Below the pieces are notes generated by a model. It was given only the letters and a program-made list of their open reading frames with translations, was not told where the DNA came from and made no database searches. Position numbers and translations under genes: made by a program. Below are positions 1-10,058 of a stretch of DNA of 64,000 nucleotides, one piece after another (positions within the stretch are counted from its first letter, which is position 1; each line of letters starts with the position of its first letter). Origin of the DNA: Bathynomus jamesi. Taxonomy: Eukaryota > Arthropoda > Malacostraca > Isopoda > Cirolanidae. Where the stretch lies: contig JAJOZX010002577.1 in NCBI GenBank assembly GCA_023014485.1, positions 1 through 64,000 of the forward strand, written 5' to 3'.

Positions 1-79
1 TGTCTGTGTCTGTCTGTATGGTGTATCATATATAGTGTGTGTATGTATGTATGTGTATGTATGTGTGTGTATATATATA

Positions 80-113
<34 letters not shown>

Positions 114-160
114 ACTTATATATATGCGATAATTCTGACGAAAGTACAATATCTTTTTTC
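1..160. repeat. TG/TA microsatellite
   Basis: Alternating TG and TA tracts with interruptions. Similar dinucleotide tracts recur at 241-262, 663-737, 900-935, 42057-42100, 45481-45538 and 45897-45920. Several mobile elements lie directly against these tracts, so TA target duplications there are hard to prove. Confidence 0.9.
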
Positions 161-694
161 ATGCCATGTGCGATAATTTAGTCGTTTTTAGACACATGAT
201 TTAAAAAAGTCGATACCTCACTTATGCGGAGATGCGCACATTTTGTGTGTGTGTGTGTGTGTTTACGTTACGATCGGCCAATAAAAAAATTGTGCTGAAG
301 TTTTATTTCTTGCATCGTTTTAAAATGAGCGGAAGTTGCCCCCACCGGAGCAAAGTCCCACTTAAACCGAGGAAGATGGCACTATAAACAATGATAATTT
401 TAGGCTTAGGAGACCGAACAATTCGGTTTGACCTTTCGTTAAAAGATCAAATTAAAAGAAAAAAAAGATGTAACATTATAACGACTAATCCAAACGACTA
501 ATCCAGACTAATCCACATATGCAAAATCCAAACGATGAAAGACCTCCAAAGATGACCTTAAATATTTATTTTCACCTTCATAAAGGTAGTTTATATAAAT
601 GCGTATTTATTGCCTATTATTACACACATTTATAACGGGTAATTCAATCACGCAAAATAAATTACTTCAGGCATAAAATTACACACACACACAC

Positions 695-737
<43 letters not shown>

Positions 738-738
<1 letters not shown>

Positions 739-900
739 GGGGCGGACTGACAGCAACCTGGGCCCTCGGGCATAATAAACACTTGACCTAATTGAGAACG
801 CACTCCCTGTTTTATGATGGCTGCGGGCCGGGTCCGCCGGACCCCCTAATGGCCCGGGCTCTCGTCCATGCCCGATTGCCCGACCGCTCAGTCCGCCCCT
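738..900. mobile_element. Short GC-rich MITE with terminal inverted repeats
   Basis: The ends AGGGGCGGACTGA (738-750) and TCAGTCCGCCCCT (888-900) are exact inverted copies. Second-order inverted matches lie inside (GGGCCCTCGGGCA against TGCCCGA). The element is about 163 bp and GC-rich, set between AC/TA microsatellites, so any target duplication is masked. It has no coding capacity. The end sequence resembles hAT-type non-autonomous elements, but the superfamily is not settled. Confidence 0.7.
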
Positions 901-1103
901 ATATATATATTATATATATATATTATATATATATAATCAGTCAACCGAAAAGTAAGAATCTCTCAAATTTTCGCAAATAGCTGCTGCGTGTCACAATTTT
1001 GCACTTATTTTGCTTTAAAGTTAGAAAGTTATGAAATAGAGATTGCTTCATCAATTGAGATGCAATGCTGAAATACGTGAAAATAAAAGGTTAGTTAAGG
1101 TTA

Positions 1104-1195
1104 CGTCGTGGACAGTATTGTAACACCGCTTCCCGTCCTTCACCGAAGTTAAACGACAGTGGGTCTGAAGAGTGGTTGGATGGGGGACCGTCCCC
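1104..1195 (+). pseudogene. 5S rRNA-like sequence (5S-derived SINE head or 5S pseudogene)
   Basis: The segment contains ACACCGCTTCCCGTCC, then CACCGAAGTTAA, then TTGGATGGGGGACCG. These follow the order of the conserved core of eukaryotic 5S rRNA, including the regions of internal promoter boxes A and C. The 5' and 3' stems do not match a canonical 5S gene, and downstream sequence to about 1320 is unrelated. It is most simply a 5S-derived SINE or an old pseudogene. Covariance-model scoring would separate the two. Confidence 0.6.
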
Positions 1196-1414
1196 CGCGT
1201 CCAGATTATGTAGCGACCCGTGGTTCGGATCCCAGGTGGAAGTACTGTACTTAATAAGAGAGGGAATGTCCCAGTCAACAGTATAAAGAGCTATACCGGC
1301 TACTATTAGCAGAAGAGCCATTCGAAGGAGGCTTCAGAATGAAAGTAACTTAGTCGCAAAAAAGAAAAAAAATTCTTAAATCAGAAGCAAAAAGGAATTT
1401 TTTATTTTTTTTTA

Positions 1415-2530
1415 TTTTTGCGAAGAAATATGTTGATTAGTCTGCTGAACAATGGGCCACGGTTTCGTTCAGAAACGAGAGCCAGATCATGCAATTTGGG
1501 CAGGATCATCTGTACATCAGCCGTCCACCCGGTCAATGACATCATTTCGAATACTGTACTGTCAAGAAACACCCTCCAGAGAGGTCATGATTTGGGAATA
1601 TTTTGGTGCCTAGACCAGAGAAAAATTCGGGTTTTACTCCCAAAAATACGACCATGATTTTGTACCTATAAACATGTTCTGATCAACAATGTTGGAGGGT
1701 AGATATTTTTGGTTCCAGTGCGATAGGACACTTTGCCACACAGAATGACCTGACCTCGTTTCTCTTGGAAAATATCCATGTTTCTGTTCACTCATAGCGT
1801 GTGTAAATTAGAAATTAATTTGGTTTTACGTGCACGAGTTAAAGGGATAATTATTATACATTTACAGCCTTTTCTCGTTACGATATCAATAGAAAAATGG
1901 TTCCATTTGTCTGGGCTGCAATAAATCTAAGATAATATTTGATTCTGATATTGCAATTTGCAGGTACTCGGAAAATATACAAAAAATTAATAATTAAACA
2001 AAGATAATAGATAATATTATTAAAACAACTAAATTTTATATAAAGAAATGTATAAGCTTTATATTTTATATTATTTAAAAATTGCTTAAGAAATGAAGAA
2101 TAACACCTAAATTCTACTTTTTTCAAAAAAGTCTCCAGCTTTTGACTCTTGACTGCCATTATTACTTTGAGGGTAAATATTATTCTTATAAGTTACCTTC
2201 TTTTCTTTGGGTTGTTTAACCTCCTTTGCAATATCTAAGGTCATATGACGGAGTAAACTTACTTACAGATTTACGTTGCAAGAATGGCTTCTAAAATCCA
2301 GTATTTCAACTTGAGTGGCCTGGAAATTTTCCTGACCTCAATCCAGTTGAGAATCTGTGGAAACTTGTGAAAATGAGGTTATTTAAGAAAAAAGCTAAGA
2401 TTCCATAATCTTTGCTCTGCTGCAAAAACAGTTTGGCAGTCCAAAATGGCCCTGGGATTGTACCAAATCCTTATGTCCATGACCAACAGGATCAAAGCAA
2501 ACATTGATGTCAAGGGAAAGCCCATTAAAT
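1415..2530 (+). pseudogene. Tc1-like transposase relic, two fragments
   Basis: Fragment one (about 1415-1760) contains a decayed VMIWEYFGA block, the Tc1-family VMVWGCFS-type strand near the second catalytic aspartate. Fragment two (about 2280-2530) contains WPGNFPDLNPVENLWKLVK, the Tc1-family block carrying the last acidic residue. Both are riddled with stops and shifts. The AT-rich stretch between them (1760-2280) shows nothing recognisable and may be an insertion. Known for the family: DDE transposases of about 340 aa acting in the nucleus on their own TIRs. Nothing here could be active. Confidence 0.6.
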
Positions 2531-2693
2531 ACAGGGTGTCTCAAAAGTCACTATCTATTTCGGTGACATTAGATGTTTTTTTTTAAAATGCTATGCTGGC
2601 ATAAAGATATGTACTTCTGGTGCAAATTTGTGTATTTAAAAAAAGCTAATTGGTTTATTTCGAATTTTGTGTAATTTATAAATTTATCTTGAC

Positions 2694-2900
2694 ATGCTTG
2701 AACAATTCCTCGAACCTCAACTTCTTACAGATGGCATTCTTGACACAGTAGTTTTTCAGCAGGATGGAGCACCGTGCCATTATGCAATAATTGTACGTGA
2801 TTATCTTGACAGACGCTTCCCCGGTCGCTGGATTGGTCGTGGAGGAACACAACCATGGGCAGCACGTTCACCCGATTTAACACCATTAGATTTTGGTAAA
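2694..2900 (+). pseudogene. Mariner transposase fragment, middle part
   Basis: The reading begins MLEQFLEPQLLTDG and runs through VVFQQDGAPCHY (second catalytic Asp) to RSPDLTPLDF (third catalytic position of mariner D,D34D enzymes). It then runs into unrelated foldback sequence. A C-terminal piece of the same type resumes at about 3590-3770 on the same strand (KVYTGRRISDVAELRNRI ... ITPQMLESVFRE). The first Asp block and the N-terminal helix-turn-helix are absent, so no active enzyme is possible. Confidence 0.8.
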
Positions 2901-2930
2901 TGTACAGTATTACACCCGTCTCCCTTTCGA

Positions 2931-3127
2931 GGTGAAATTTATGTTTTTCCTATGGTTTTGATGTGTTTTGAACGAATCCGACCTTCAAAACCGTCGGAAA
3001 TGACTCGTTTTTGAGATAACCCCCCCTCCCCCCAGCCGGCAATCGAAAACGAGTCATTTCCGACGGTTTTGAAGGTCAGATTCGTTTAAAACACATCAAA
3101 AACCATAGGAAAAACATAAATTTCACC
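2931..3127. repeat. Foldback (hairpin) repeat inside mariner
   Basis: The left arm, 2931-3011, and right arm, 3046-3127, are near-perfect inverted copies of about 80 nt. They are separated by a 34-nt C-rich loop. The arms contain the palindromic core GACGGTTTTGAAGGTC and its inverse. It interrupts the transposase remnant directly after the LDF residues. Confidence 0.9.
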
Positions 3128-3132
3128 TTCAA

Positions 3133-3187
3133 AATTGACCTGACCTAACCTATCCTATCCTAACCTAACCTAATCTATCCTAACCTA
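3133..3187. repeat. Telomere-like CCTAA tract
   Basis: Imperfect tandem CCTAA/CCTAT pentamers directly follow the foldback. CCTAA/TTAGG is the telomere unit of most arthropods. Here it is interstitial, and similar short tracts accompany other foldbacks in the window (about 6560, 8570-8650, 15830-15940, 16615-16830). Confidence 0.8.
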
Positions 3188-3300
3188 AATCACTTATAGT
3201 CTTGTAGGCAGCCCAGGAATCACTATAAATCACAGAGCCAGGCCTAATGTACTTCTGAATGAGTGGAATGAGTGTTCCATTCCGGTATGAAAGTAATTCA
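3183..3300 (-). pseudogene. Merlin / IS1595-type transposase fragment
   Basis: On the minus strand the reading contains LIPLIQKYIRPGSVIYSDSW followed by AAYKTI. This is the conserved block around the second catalytic Asp of ISXO2-like (IS1595/Merlin) transposases, where a SDxWxAY motif is typical. Only about 40 residues survive. It is embedded inside the mariner at 2532-3886, next to a tandem repeat, so it was brought in secondarily or by recombination. Confidence 0.65.
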
Positions 3301-3344
3301 AATTCGAAATGGATGGAGCGCAATGATTGGGCAGACATGTAACG

Positions 3345-3422
3345 AACACACAAACGAACGTACGAACACACAAACGAACGTACGAACACACAAACGATCG
3401 TACAAACACACACTAGATACAC
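3345..3422. repeat. Short tandem repeat, 20-bp unit
   Basis: About 3.5 imperfect copies of AACACACAAACGAACGTACG. The repeat keeps frames open on both strands and gives spurious ORFs; these are not genes. Confidence 0.85.
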
Positions 3423-3889
3423 ACCAAAAAAATGTTTATATCTCGAAAACGAAGCATTTGCGACGGAAACGCTATAGAAGGAAAGTGTCTTAGAATTAAA
3501 AAATCTACTTAATGAACATATAATAATTGCTGGACGTTAGACGGGTGTAATAGTAGAATAATACCTAGATTTTTTTCGCCTGGGGTTTCATTAAGTCTAA
3601 GGTGTACACTGGTAGAAGAATTAGTGATGTAGCCGAACTTCGAAATCGTATTACCGATGCAGTTCAGAAAATAACACCTCAAATGCTGGAAAGTGTGTTC
3701 CGGGAAACAACTTATCGCTTTGAGCTCTGCAGAGACACTGATGGTCGCCATGTGGAGACAGATAAATAAATAGCACTAATTCTTTGTGGCACTTACTTTG
3801 AAATAAATATATTTTTCATGTCTTAAACCAGTTTTTCGTAATTCCCATTATTTTTCAAAATAGATAGTGACTTTTGAGACACCCTGTAT

Positions 3890-5500
3890 TAAACCTACAA
3901 TAAAAATGTAATTCCTTAAATAACATAAGTAAAAAACAAGACATTCCAAAAAGCAGGCTCCTTCGAGAGAGATATCACTTCAGTCATTCTGTGATGGTTT
4001 CTGTTGGTGTTTCTCTTTTGGAAAAACATCAATTGTTTTCATCGATAAACGAGTGAAAATTGATTCAAAATATTACAGTGACGATATCTTGACTAAGGCT
4101 CTGTCATTCATGAGGTGTCATACAAAATGAAATGTACATCTTACTACTACTATATTCGACGCAGCTTTCTCTCTCTCAGAAAGTAGTGAAGAGTTATATT
4201 GTTCTTTTTCACTCTAATCTGTATGTTATTACAACCATAAGAAGCACAACATTTAACGAATACTGGTCTTAACTCGAAATTACCAGCCAATCCAAATGTA
4301 CACCACCAACACCGACTTCATAGTTCATACTGGTGAATGAAGTTTGTAATTTCTATAGTTCAATTCAGAGGGCGCTGCGAGTCAATTTTTGTATGAACAT
4401 TTATTAATGAAATGAAACTTCATGATAAGGCTTTGGTATTCTCCAAGGCTATATATATATGTGGACTACGATACTATTTTGCTGCCTTCTTTACAACAAT
4501 TTTTAAGGGCATTTGTAATAAGGTTGTGGCGATGTATGCTAAGTTTTGGAAACTGTGATAATGCCCGGAATATATTTTTGGCATTTGTTTTCATCCGAAC
4601 CTCAGAACCTGCAAAATTCTCGCACGACACTCCCATTTATGGAAAAATTTTCGTTTCCCAAATTGTGAAAGGTCTCGCATTAACGCCCTTTAATTTGTCA
4701 AATCTTTAATTTTAGTTAAAACTTTTGTCCTACGTGTCGAATTCGAGTAATTTTATTTGAAACACCTGCTTACTGAGTGAGGGAATTATGGCAATATCCT
4801 TGTGCAACAGCATTGGCAGATTTTGCAGTCTGGGTTTTCACTCGTGAAATGTTAAGAAAATATTACATTTCAAGACATGAAGCCACTTGGGCTTATCAGT
4901 TATTCAAGTCATAAGCTATATTTCATAATAAAATGATACTACATTACACTACATTTCATTTGGAAAATATGAGGCCACTAAGGCTTATCAAGGTTATTCA
5001 AGTAATAATGAGCTATATTTTATAAAATTGGGTGAATCTTAAGGAAATCATCACCAAAATTATATGAAAATGCATTTTTCTAGTATTTGATGCGATCTAT
5101 TCAAATCTGACATTCATTTGCTGTGTAAATGAGCCAAAACCCATTTTATTTGCAGTTGGAAATATGAAATTGAGGCATGGTTCTATGCTGTCATACTTTT
5201 TGGCCAATCAGTTGACTGAGTAAAAGTAGATTTTGGTTCTTTGATGCCACCCTTACAGAATTTGGTAATTACTTGTTTTTACACCCAGTCTGTTTTTATG
5301 ATAAACTTTTCTGGTCAATTTTGAGGTGTTTTGCACGAACCTGCCATCCATTTCCTGTGCAAATACGTAGTTTTTGAGGAGCAACTGGAGAAAATGCACC
5401 TCAGTTTTGCCAACTGTAGAAGATGCACCTCTAAATGAGCAAACTGGAGAAAATGCACCTCTAGAACATAATTCAAAGGATATTAAAATGAACAAAAAAC
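3890..5500. other. AT-rich intergenic stretch with no recognised gene
   Basis: No open frame here has recognisable protein features. Two diverged direct copies of about 70 bp lie at 4865-4935 and 4955-5025, sharing ATGAAGCCACTTGGGCTTATC-like and AAGTAATAATGAGCTATATTT-like parts. Around 5340-5470 the phrase ACTGGAGAAAATGCACCTC occurs repeatedly. Confidence 0.6.
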
Positions 5501-5544
5501 ATGGGTAATGGTTCAGAATAGGGGTGCCACCTCAATTTTTGTGT

Positions 5545-5798
5545 TTTTTCCACCAAAATGTGCTAAAACCATTGGTTTCCTATTGTTTAGGATGAATGTG
5601 ACCATCGCCATTACAGTAAATTATTGCTTGAAGTGATTTCACCCCCCCAACCCCTCCTACAATCTGGGGGGACCACTGTGGGAACCGGGGGTTTTGGGTG
5701 GGGGAACAGCACAAGCAATAATTTACTGTAATAGCGATAGTCAGATTTATCCTAAACAACAGGAAACCAATGGTTTTAGCATGTTTTGGTGGAAAAAA
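5545..5798. repeat. Foldback repeat
   Basis: Inverted arms at about 5545-5630 and 5712-5798 share AAACCATTGGTTTCCTATTG and TTACAGTAAATTATTGCTTG with their complements. The 80-bp spacer is rich in G and C runs. ORFs reported over it are by-products. Confidence 0.85.
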
Positions 5799-5820
5799 CT
5801 CTTATACCCTGAACCCTATA

Positions 5821-6523
5821 CCGATCAATTTGTGATGCATGATCTTTATGGGGGCTCCACCCCCGTACCCCCAAGACCTAAATTATACAAATGATAATGT
5901 AATAACATGTTGAGTTATGCACTTTTCTAGTCTTCATCTAGGGCACATGACGAATCAAGTTCTGAACACGTCCGCGAGCTCTACCTAGCGTCACCGCACA
6001 TCCATCACATACCGAAACCATTTTCAAACTGAAGTGAATGAATGATAGTAGGGTTGCCAACTCAAAATTTCCTAGATTCATACCCAAAAAGCACTGAAGT
6101 AGCTATATATATTTTTTCGTAATTTTCTAACTTCGTTGTTTTGACTATGTGACATATGCAATCAATGTATTTTAATGAGAGAAACAATTTTGTCTCTATG
6201 GTATTTTTCGAAATTTTGCTTAAGTGGCATCCGTATTTTGAACCATTACCAAAACATGTTTATTAAGGGAAAACAGACAATAAAATCATACAGAAACTGA
6301 AATCAAAAGAGATATTGCTCTGATATGTGTTTACACAAATTAGTAAAAGCATAATTATGAAATCTATCATGCCACATAAATTCAGATAAATATGAATTGA
6401 GCATGTTTCTTCGACATCCATCTATCCTATAGTAACCGTTATTACATTATCATTTGTATAATTTAGGTCTTGGGGGTACGGGGGTGGAGCCCCTGTAAAG
6501 ATCATGCATCGCAAATTGATCGG
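5821..6523. repeat. Second inverted-repeat pair, long spacer
   Basis: Arms at about 5821-5907 and 6439-6523 are inverted copies, including the GGGGGCTCCACCCCCGTACC type core, with about 530 bp between. The left arm abuts the foldback at 5545-5798, so the two may form one larger compound foldback element. The spacer has no recognisable gene. Confidence 0.8.
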
Positions 6524-6736
6524 TCCTAATGTCATTTTTGTTTAAACTAATGAAAATATCATGACTTAACCTAACCAATCATCAAGGGTGTACAGTAGGT
6601 CTTAGTTTAACTATTAATCCCTGCCGGGGGCATTGCTGTCAGCGGTGGTGGCCAATTTTCTGAAATTACCTCAACTGGAGAAAACACCTTTCAGTCACTT
6701 CAGGTGCGTTTTCTCCAGTTACTGTTTTTGAGATAT

Positions 6737-7150
6737 TGTAGCTGGTTCCTTCTTGGTGCTACTTGTATTTGTCGGGGAAGAATGAAAGATACGAGAGGCA
6801 GGCTATCTCTTTGTTGGGTATCTCTTCTAGGGGCCTCTCGTGTCCTCTTCTCTCCCTAGTCGTTTGGAAGGTTAGCATCTTGAAGGAAAAGCCGGTCGTT
6901 TTCAGAGTTTATTGAGTTCTTGGTTGGCTGGGGTTATTTTACAGAGGATTTTGTTATGGTATATACAGCTGAATTAATTAAATATATATATATATAAATT
7001 TATGTAGAATACTTATTTATAAAGATTATATATGATTCTTAAAATTACACAATGATAAAATATATACAATTTGGTAACGCGCAAAATTGGTTTGTCGGTA
7101 ACTAATATAAAAATAATATAAATGCGGAAAATTAACTGCGCGGCCCCACA
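6737..7150 (-). repeat. LTR (3' LTR of the minus-strand element)
   Basis: 414 bp, bounded by TG and CA and about 97 percent like its partner by eye. It contains the AT-rich block TTAATTAAATATATATATAT and the boundary GCGCGGCCCCACA. It is preceded by ATAT (6733-6736). High similarity of the pair implies a fairly recent insertion. Confidence 0.9.
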
Positions 7151-7420
7151 CTACTGCCCACCCCGAGAAGCGGAGCACGTATATCAAAAGTAGAAATATT
7201 CGGGTCTTGATTTGAAGCGGATCCTTCGTCCAGCTCGCGTTGATCCTCGGTCGGCCTCGTTTCCGGTTGTTGCGTTGTCCTGCGCGCTCGTCCTGAGGTC
7301 TGTATTTGCTACCTCCGAGGTGCGTCTTCCATCGTTCTTTTTCCTTGCGTGCTTTTTCTCCGATCCGATGCCGTCCGATTGTGCGCCCAGTACCTGTGTG
7401 GGACCTGAAACTATATAAGC

Positions 7421-7738
7421 CGGTTTAAAGTTTGGTTTGGTTGATTGAAGCGGCTTAAAGTTTGGTTTGGTTGATTGAAGCGGCTTAAAGTTTGGTTTGG
7501 TTGATTGAAGCGGCTTAAAGTTTGGTTTGGTTGATTGAAGCGGCTTAAAGTTTGGTTTGGTTGATTGAAGCGGCTTAAAGTTTGGTTTGGTTGATTGAAG
7601 CGGCTTAAAGTTTGGTTTGGTTGATTGAAGCGGCTTAAAGTTTGGTTTGGTTGATTGAAGCGGCTTAAAGTTTGGTTTGGTTGATTGAAGCGGCTTAAAG
7701 TTTGGTTTGGTTGATTGAAGCGGCTTAAAGTTTGGTTT
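7421..7738. repeat. 30-bp tandem array, about 10.6 copies
   Basis: Unit CGGCTTAAAGTTTGGTTTGG plus TTGATTGAAG, nearly identical in every copy; only the first unit carries CGGTTT. The unit is a multiple of three, so one minus-strand frame stays open and encodes a decapeptide repeat (NQTLSRFNQP). That open frame has no upstream coding context of its own and is not called as a gene. The homogeneity implies recent amplification inside the LTR element. Confidence 0.95.
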
Positions 7739-7865
7739 CTTCGGATGTTATTCTGGAAATGTGGAATTGTGCCTCCATGATGGAGAACCATCCTGCGGCC
7801 GACGCTTCAGAGAACGTGGGTGGCTTGATGGTGACATGGTGCACTCCTGATTCAACAGATTCCAT
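7725..7865 (-). pseudogene. Gag N-terminal remnant
   Basis: The minus-strand ATG at 7865 opens a 46-codon frame: MESVESGVHHVTIKPPTFSE, then ASAAGWFSIMEAQF and HISRITSEETK, then stop at 7725. The P-PTF...W F..MEAQF..xxI pattern is the usual start of Ty3/gypsy Gag proteins that lack a nucleocapsid match this far upstream. The frame stops where the 30-bp array begins, so the array replaced the rest of gag and all of pol. Confidence 0.65.
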
Positions 7866-8000
7866 CTTGCGGGAATGTAATTCGGGTCTGCTGCTGCTTT
7901 GGTTCCGACCGACTACTACGGGTGGGCGGCGAAGAGGCGTGGCTTCGGTTTGTTCCGCCCGGCGACTGAAGGATGCTGCTTCCGCTGGCTGCTTCGGGTC

Positions 8001-8017
8001 ACTCCGGGGTCACCAAT
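8001..8017 (-). promoter_or_regulatory. Primer-binding site, tRNA-Trp type
   Basis: On the minus strand, just inside the LTR: ATTGGTGACCCCGGAGT. The family-known tRNA-Trp PBS begins TGGTGACCCCGACGTG, so all but one or two bases agree over the primer core. Confidence 0.65.
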
Positions 8018-8428
8018 TGTAGCTTGTTCCTTCTTGCTACTACTTGTATTTGCCGGGGAAGAATGAAAGATACGAGAGGCAGGCTATCTCTTTGTTGGGT
8101 ATCTCTTCTAGGGGCCTCTCGTGTCCTCTTCTCTCCCTGTCGTTTGGAAGGTTAGCATCTTGAAGGAAAAGCCGGTCGTTTTCAGAGTTTATTGAGTTCT
8201 TGGTTGGCTGGGGTTATTTTACAGAGGATTTTGTTATTGTATATACAGCTGAATTAATTAAATATATATATATAAATTTATGTACAATACTTATTTATAA
8301 AGATTATATATGATTCTTAAAATTACACAATGATAAAATATATACAATTTGGTAACGCGCAAAATTGGTTTGTCGGTAACTAATATAAAAATAATATAAA
8401 TGCGGAAAATTAACTGCGCGGCCCCACA
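8018..8428 (-). repeat. LTR (5' LTR of the minus-strand element)
   Basis: 411 bp, the direct copy of 6737-7150 with a few substitutions and a shorter TA run. It is followed by the duplicated ATAT (8429-8432). On the minus strand it starts TGTGGGGCCGCGCAG. Confidence 0.9.
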
Positions 8429-8525
8429 ATATCATCTCAAAAACTACGCATTTGCACAGGAAATGGATGTCAGTTTCATAAAAAAAAAAAAATTAACCAG
8501 AAATGTTTGCTCTCGTCATTTTTAT

Positions 8526-8655
8526 TTAAACTTTAAACTAACGAAAATATCATGACTTAACCTAACCAATCATCAAGGGCATACAGTTGACCTAACCGGG
8601 CATTCAGTCAACCTAACTGGGCATTCAATTAACCTAACAGGTTAATATTGGTTAT
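8526..8655. repeat. Interspersed repeat module with TTAACCTAACC blocks
   Basis: The phrase TTAACCTAACCAATCATCAAGGG occurs here and near 6560, and in inverted or diverged form near 15790 and 15920. It is followed by 20-bp near-tandem units of the type GGGCATTCAGTCAACCTAAC. No coding content. Confidence 0.7.
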
Positions 8656-10058
8656 TTCATCTAAATATCTTCTGATCTTTTCGTATTAGGCACTCGCTGT
8701 CATATTTCAGGCAAGTTAAGGATGAGAGAATAACGCTTTAATTGGTAAAAACATCCAATCCTTTGTCTTCATCTAGGGCACATGATGAATCAAGTTCTCA
8801 AAGTCAAAATCACATGAATGGCACGTCATAATTCCATCACAAACACCACTAAACTGAATCCAATTAGAAAAAAAAAATAGCCAGAATGAAAACCAACAAA
8901 CTAGTTAAGTCGCAGAGTAGTGAAAGAATAGCCCAATCAGGAAAAATATTTTAAGAAAAAAGTATATTATAGCCAAAATAAGAAATATATTTTATTAAAA
9001 AAGTACATTTGAACAAATTTGCACAGCATAAGATATATAGTTTCTTAGTCAGTTTTGAAGGGCAATTCAATATATTATATTGTTTTAACCGTGCGTGAGA
9101 GGGTGAAAAGACGAATATTAACCCAGAATTTTAACTCTCACTAACTTAGGCCCTACATTTCAATGCTGCTAATGATATATTAATAGGGCCAGTTCTGTAT
9201 TACTCCCCATGCAAAATATGATTTTATTGAACATTAGGATTATAAATTATTTTGATAAGTCTCTTAAAAATTCAAAAGGGTCCAAATTGTTGATTGTAGC
9301 ATGATGGCACCACAAAAACTCGCAAATATGCATCTCGATGTTGTACATAATTATCAGAATATGGTCCATGGAGATATTACAATTATAAAACCAAGAGTTC
9401 TTTGAAAGAGTAGCGCTCACATTGTGAGGATTTGAACCACCTAACCACCTATCAGTCTTTCCTTGTGAACAGACGTGTTTTATCGAGTGTCGAGTGTTAC
9501 CAATTGAATAAGTGGTTTTAGTTGAAGTGTTTTAAAAAAAAAAGTGTTCCGTGCATTCTTAACTAAATTACTTCGTGCTACTAATCATTCATTAACGAAT
9601 ATATTTCATTTATTGACGTTATTCAGTACTATATTATTTGATCAAACCAAGGCTACTGCCTTGTTTGTTTTTCAAATCAATCAGAAAACGTGGTCATAAG
9701 GTTGAAATTCCCTTGGTTTGCCTTTGTTGTTTTTCAAATCTATCATAAACGTGGCGTCTTAAGGTTCAGTTTTCCTTCACACACTACCTGACCTCCAAAA
9801 GGGTCACCTACCGTGGGAAAAAAAGGATTAAGTCAGTAAACAGTGACCAGATAAGTTTCATTTAATACTTTTTCTTTAACATTTCTTTCGTCGGTAGTTT
9901 AATTCTATATTAATTTAGTAATAATTCTATATTAATTTAGTAATACATTTGTGTTACAAGAACCTGTTTCTGCGTTTCAAGAACGCGGTAGACCTACGTC
10001 GTAATTTATCAATTTCCGAACGCTCGGTTTTTTTTTTTTTTTTTTTTTTTTTTAAAGC

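Larger units (their letters stand above)
2532..3886 (+). mobile_element. Mariner-like element, internally rearranged
   Basis: Both ends carry the same inverted repeat, CAGGGTGTCTCAAAAGTCAC, extending to about 28 bp, and each is flanked by TA, the mariner target. The total is about 1.36 kb, close to a normal mariner, but the interior is not normal. The N-terminal part of the transposase, including the first catalytic Asp, is missing. The middle has been replaced by a foldback repeat, a CCTAA tract, a Merlin fragment and a 20-bp tandem repeat. Confidence 0.85.
6737..8428 (-). mobile_element. Non-autonomous LTR retrotransposon (LTRs, PBS, truncated gag, tandem array)
   Basis: Two direct repeats of about 412 bp (6737-7150 and 8018-8428) start TG and end CA on both strands and are flanked by the 4-bp duplication ATAT. 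On the minus strand, sequence immediately inside the 8018-8428 LTR reads TTGGTGACCCCGGAGTGA. This is close to a primer-binding site complementary to the 3' end of tRNA-Trp, which fixes orientation as minus. The internal region is only about 870 bp. It holds a gag start, a 30-bp tandem array and an unrecognised GC-rich segment (7151-7420). There is no protease, RT, RNase H or integrase, so mobility would depend on another copy. tRNA-Trp priming is known for some Ty3/gypsy clades such as CsRn1; that placement is inference. Confidence 0.9.

Noticed and set aside
7421..7738. CRISPR-like array
   Set aside because: The units are contiguous 30-mers without spacers in an animal LTR element; a tandem repeat, not CRISPR.
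7411..7791. 126-codon minus-strand ORF of repeated NQTLSRFNQP
   Set aside because: It is one frame of the 30-bp tandem array. The true gag start is in another frame and stops at the array edge.
6737..8428. Autonomous LTR retrotransposon or endogenous retrovirus
   Set aside because: Only about 870 bp lie between the LTRs, with no pol or env sequence.
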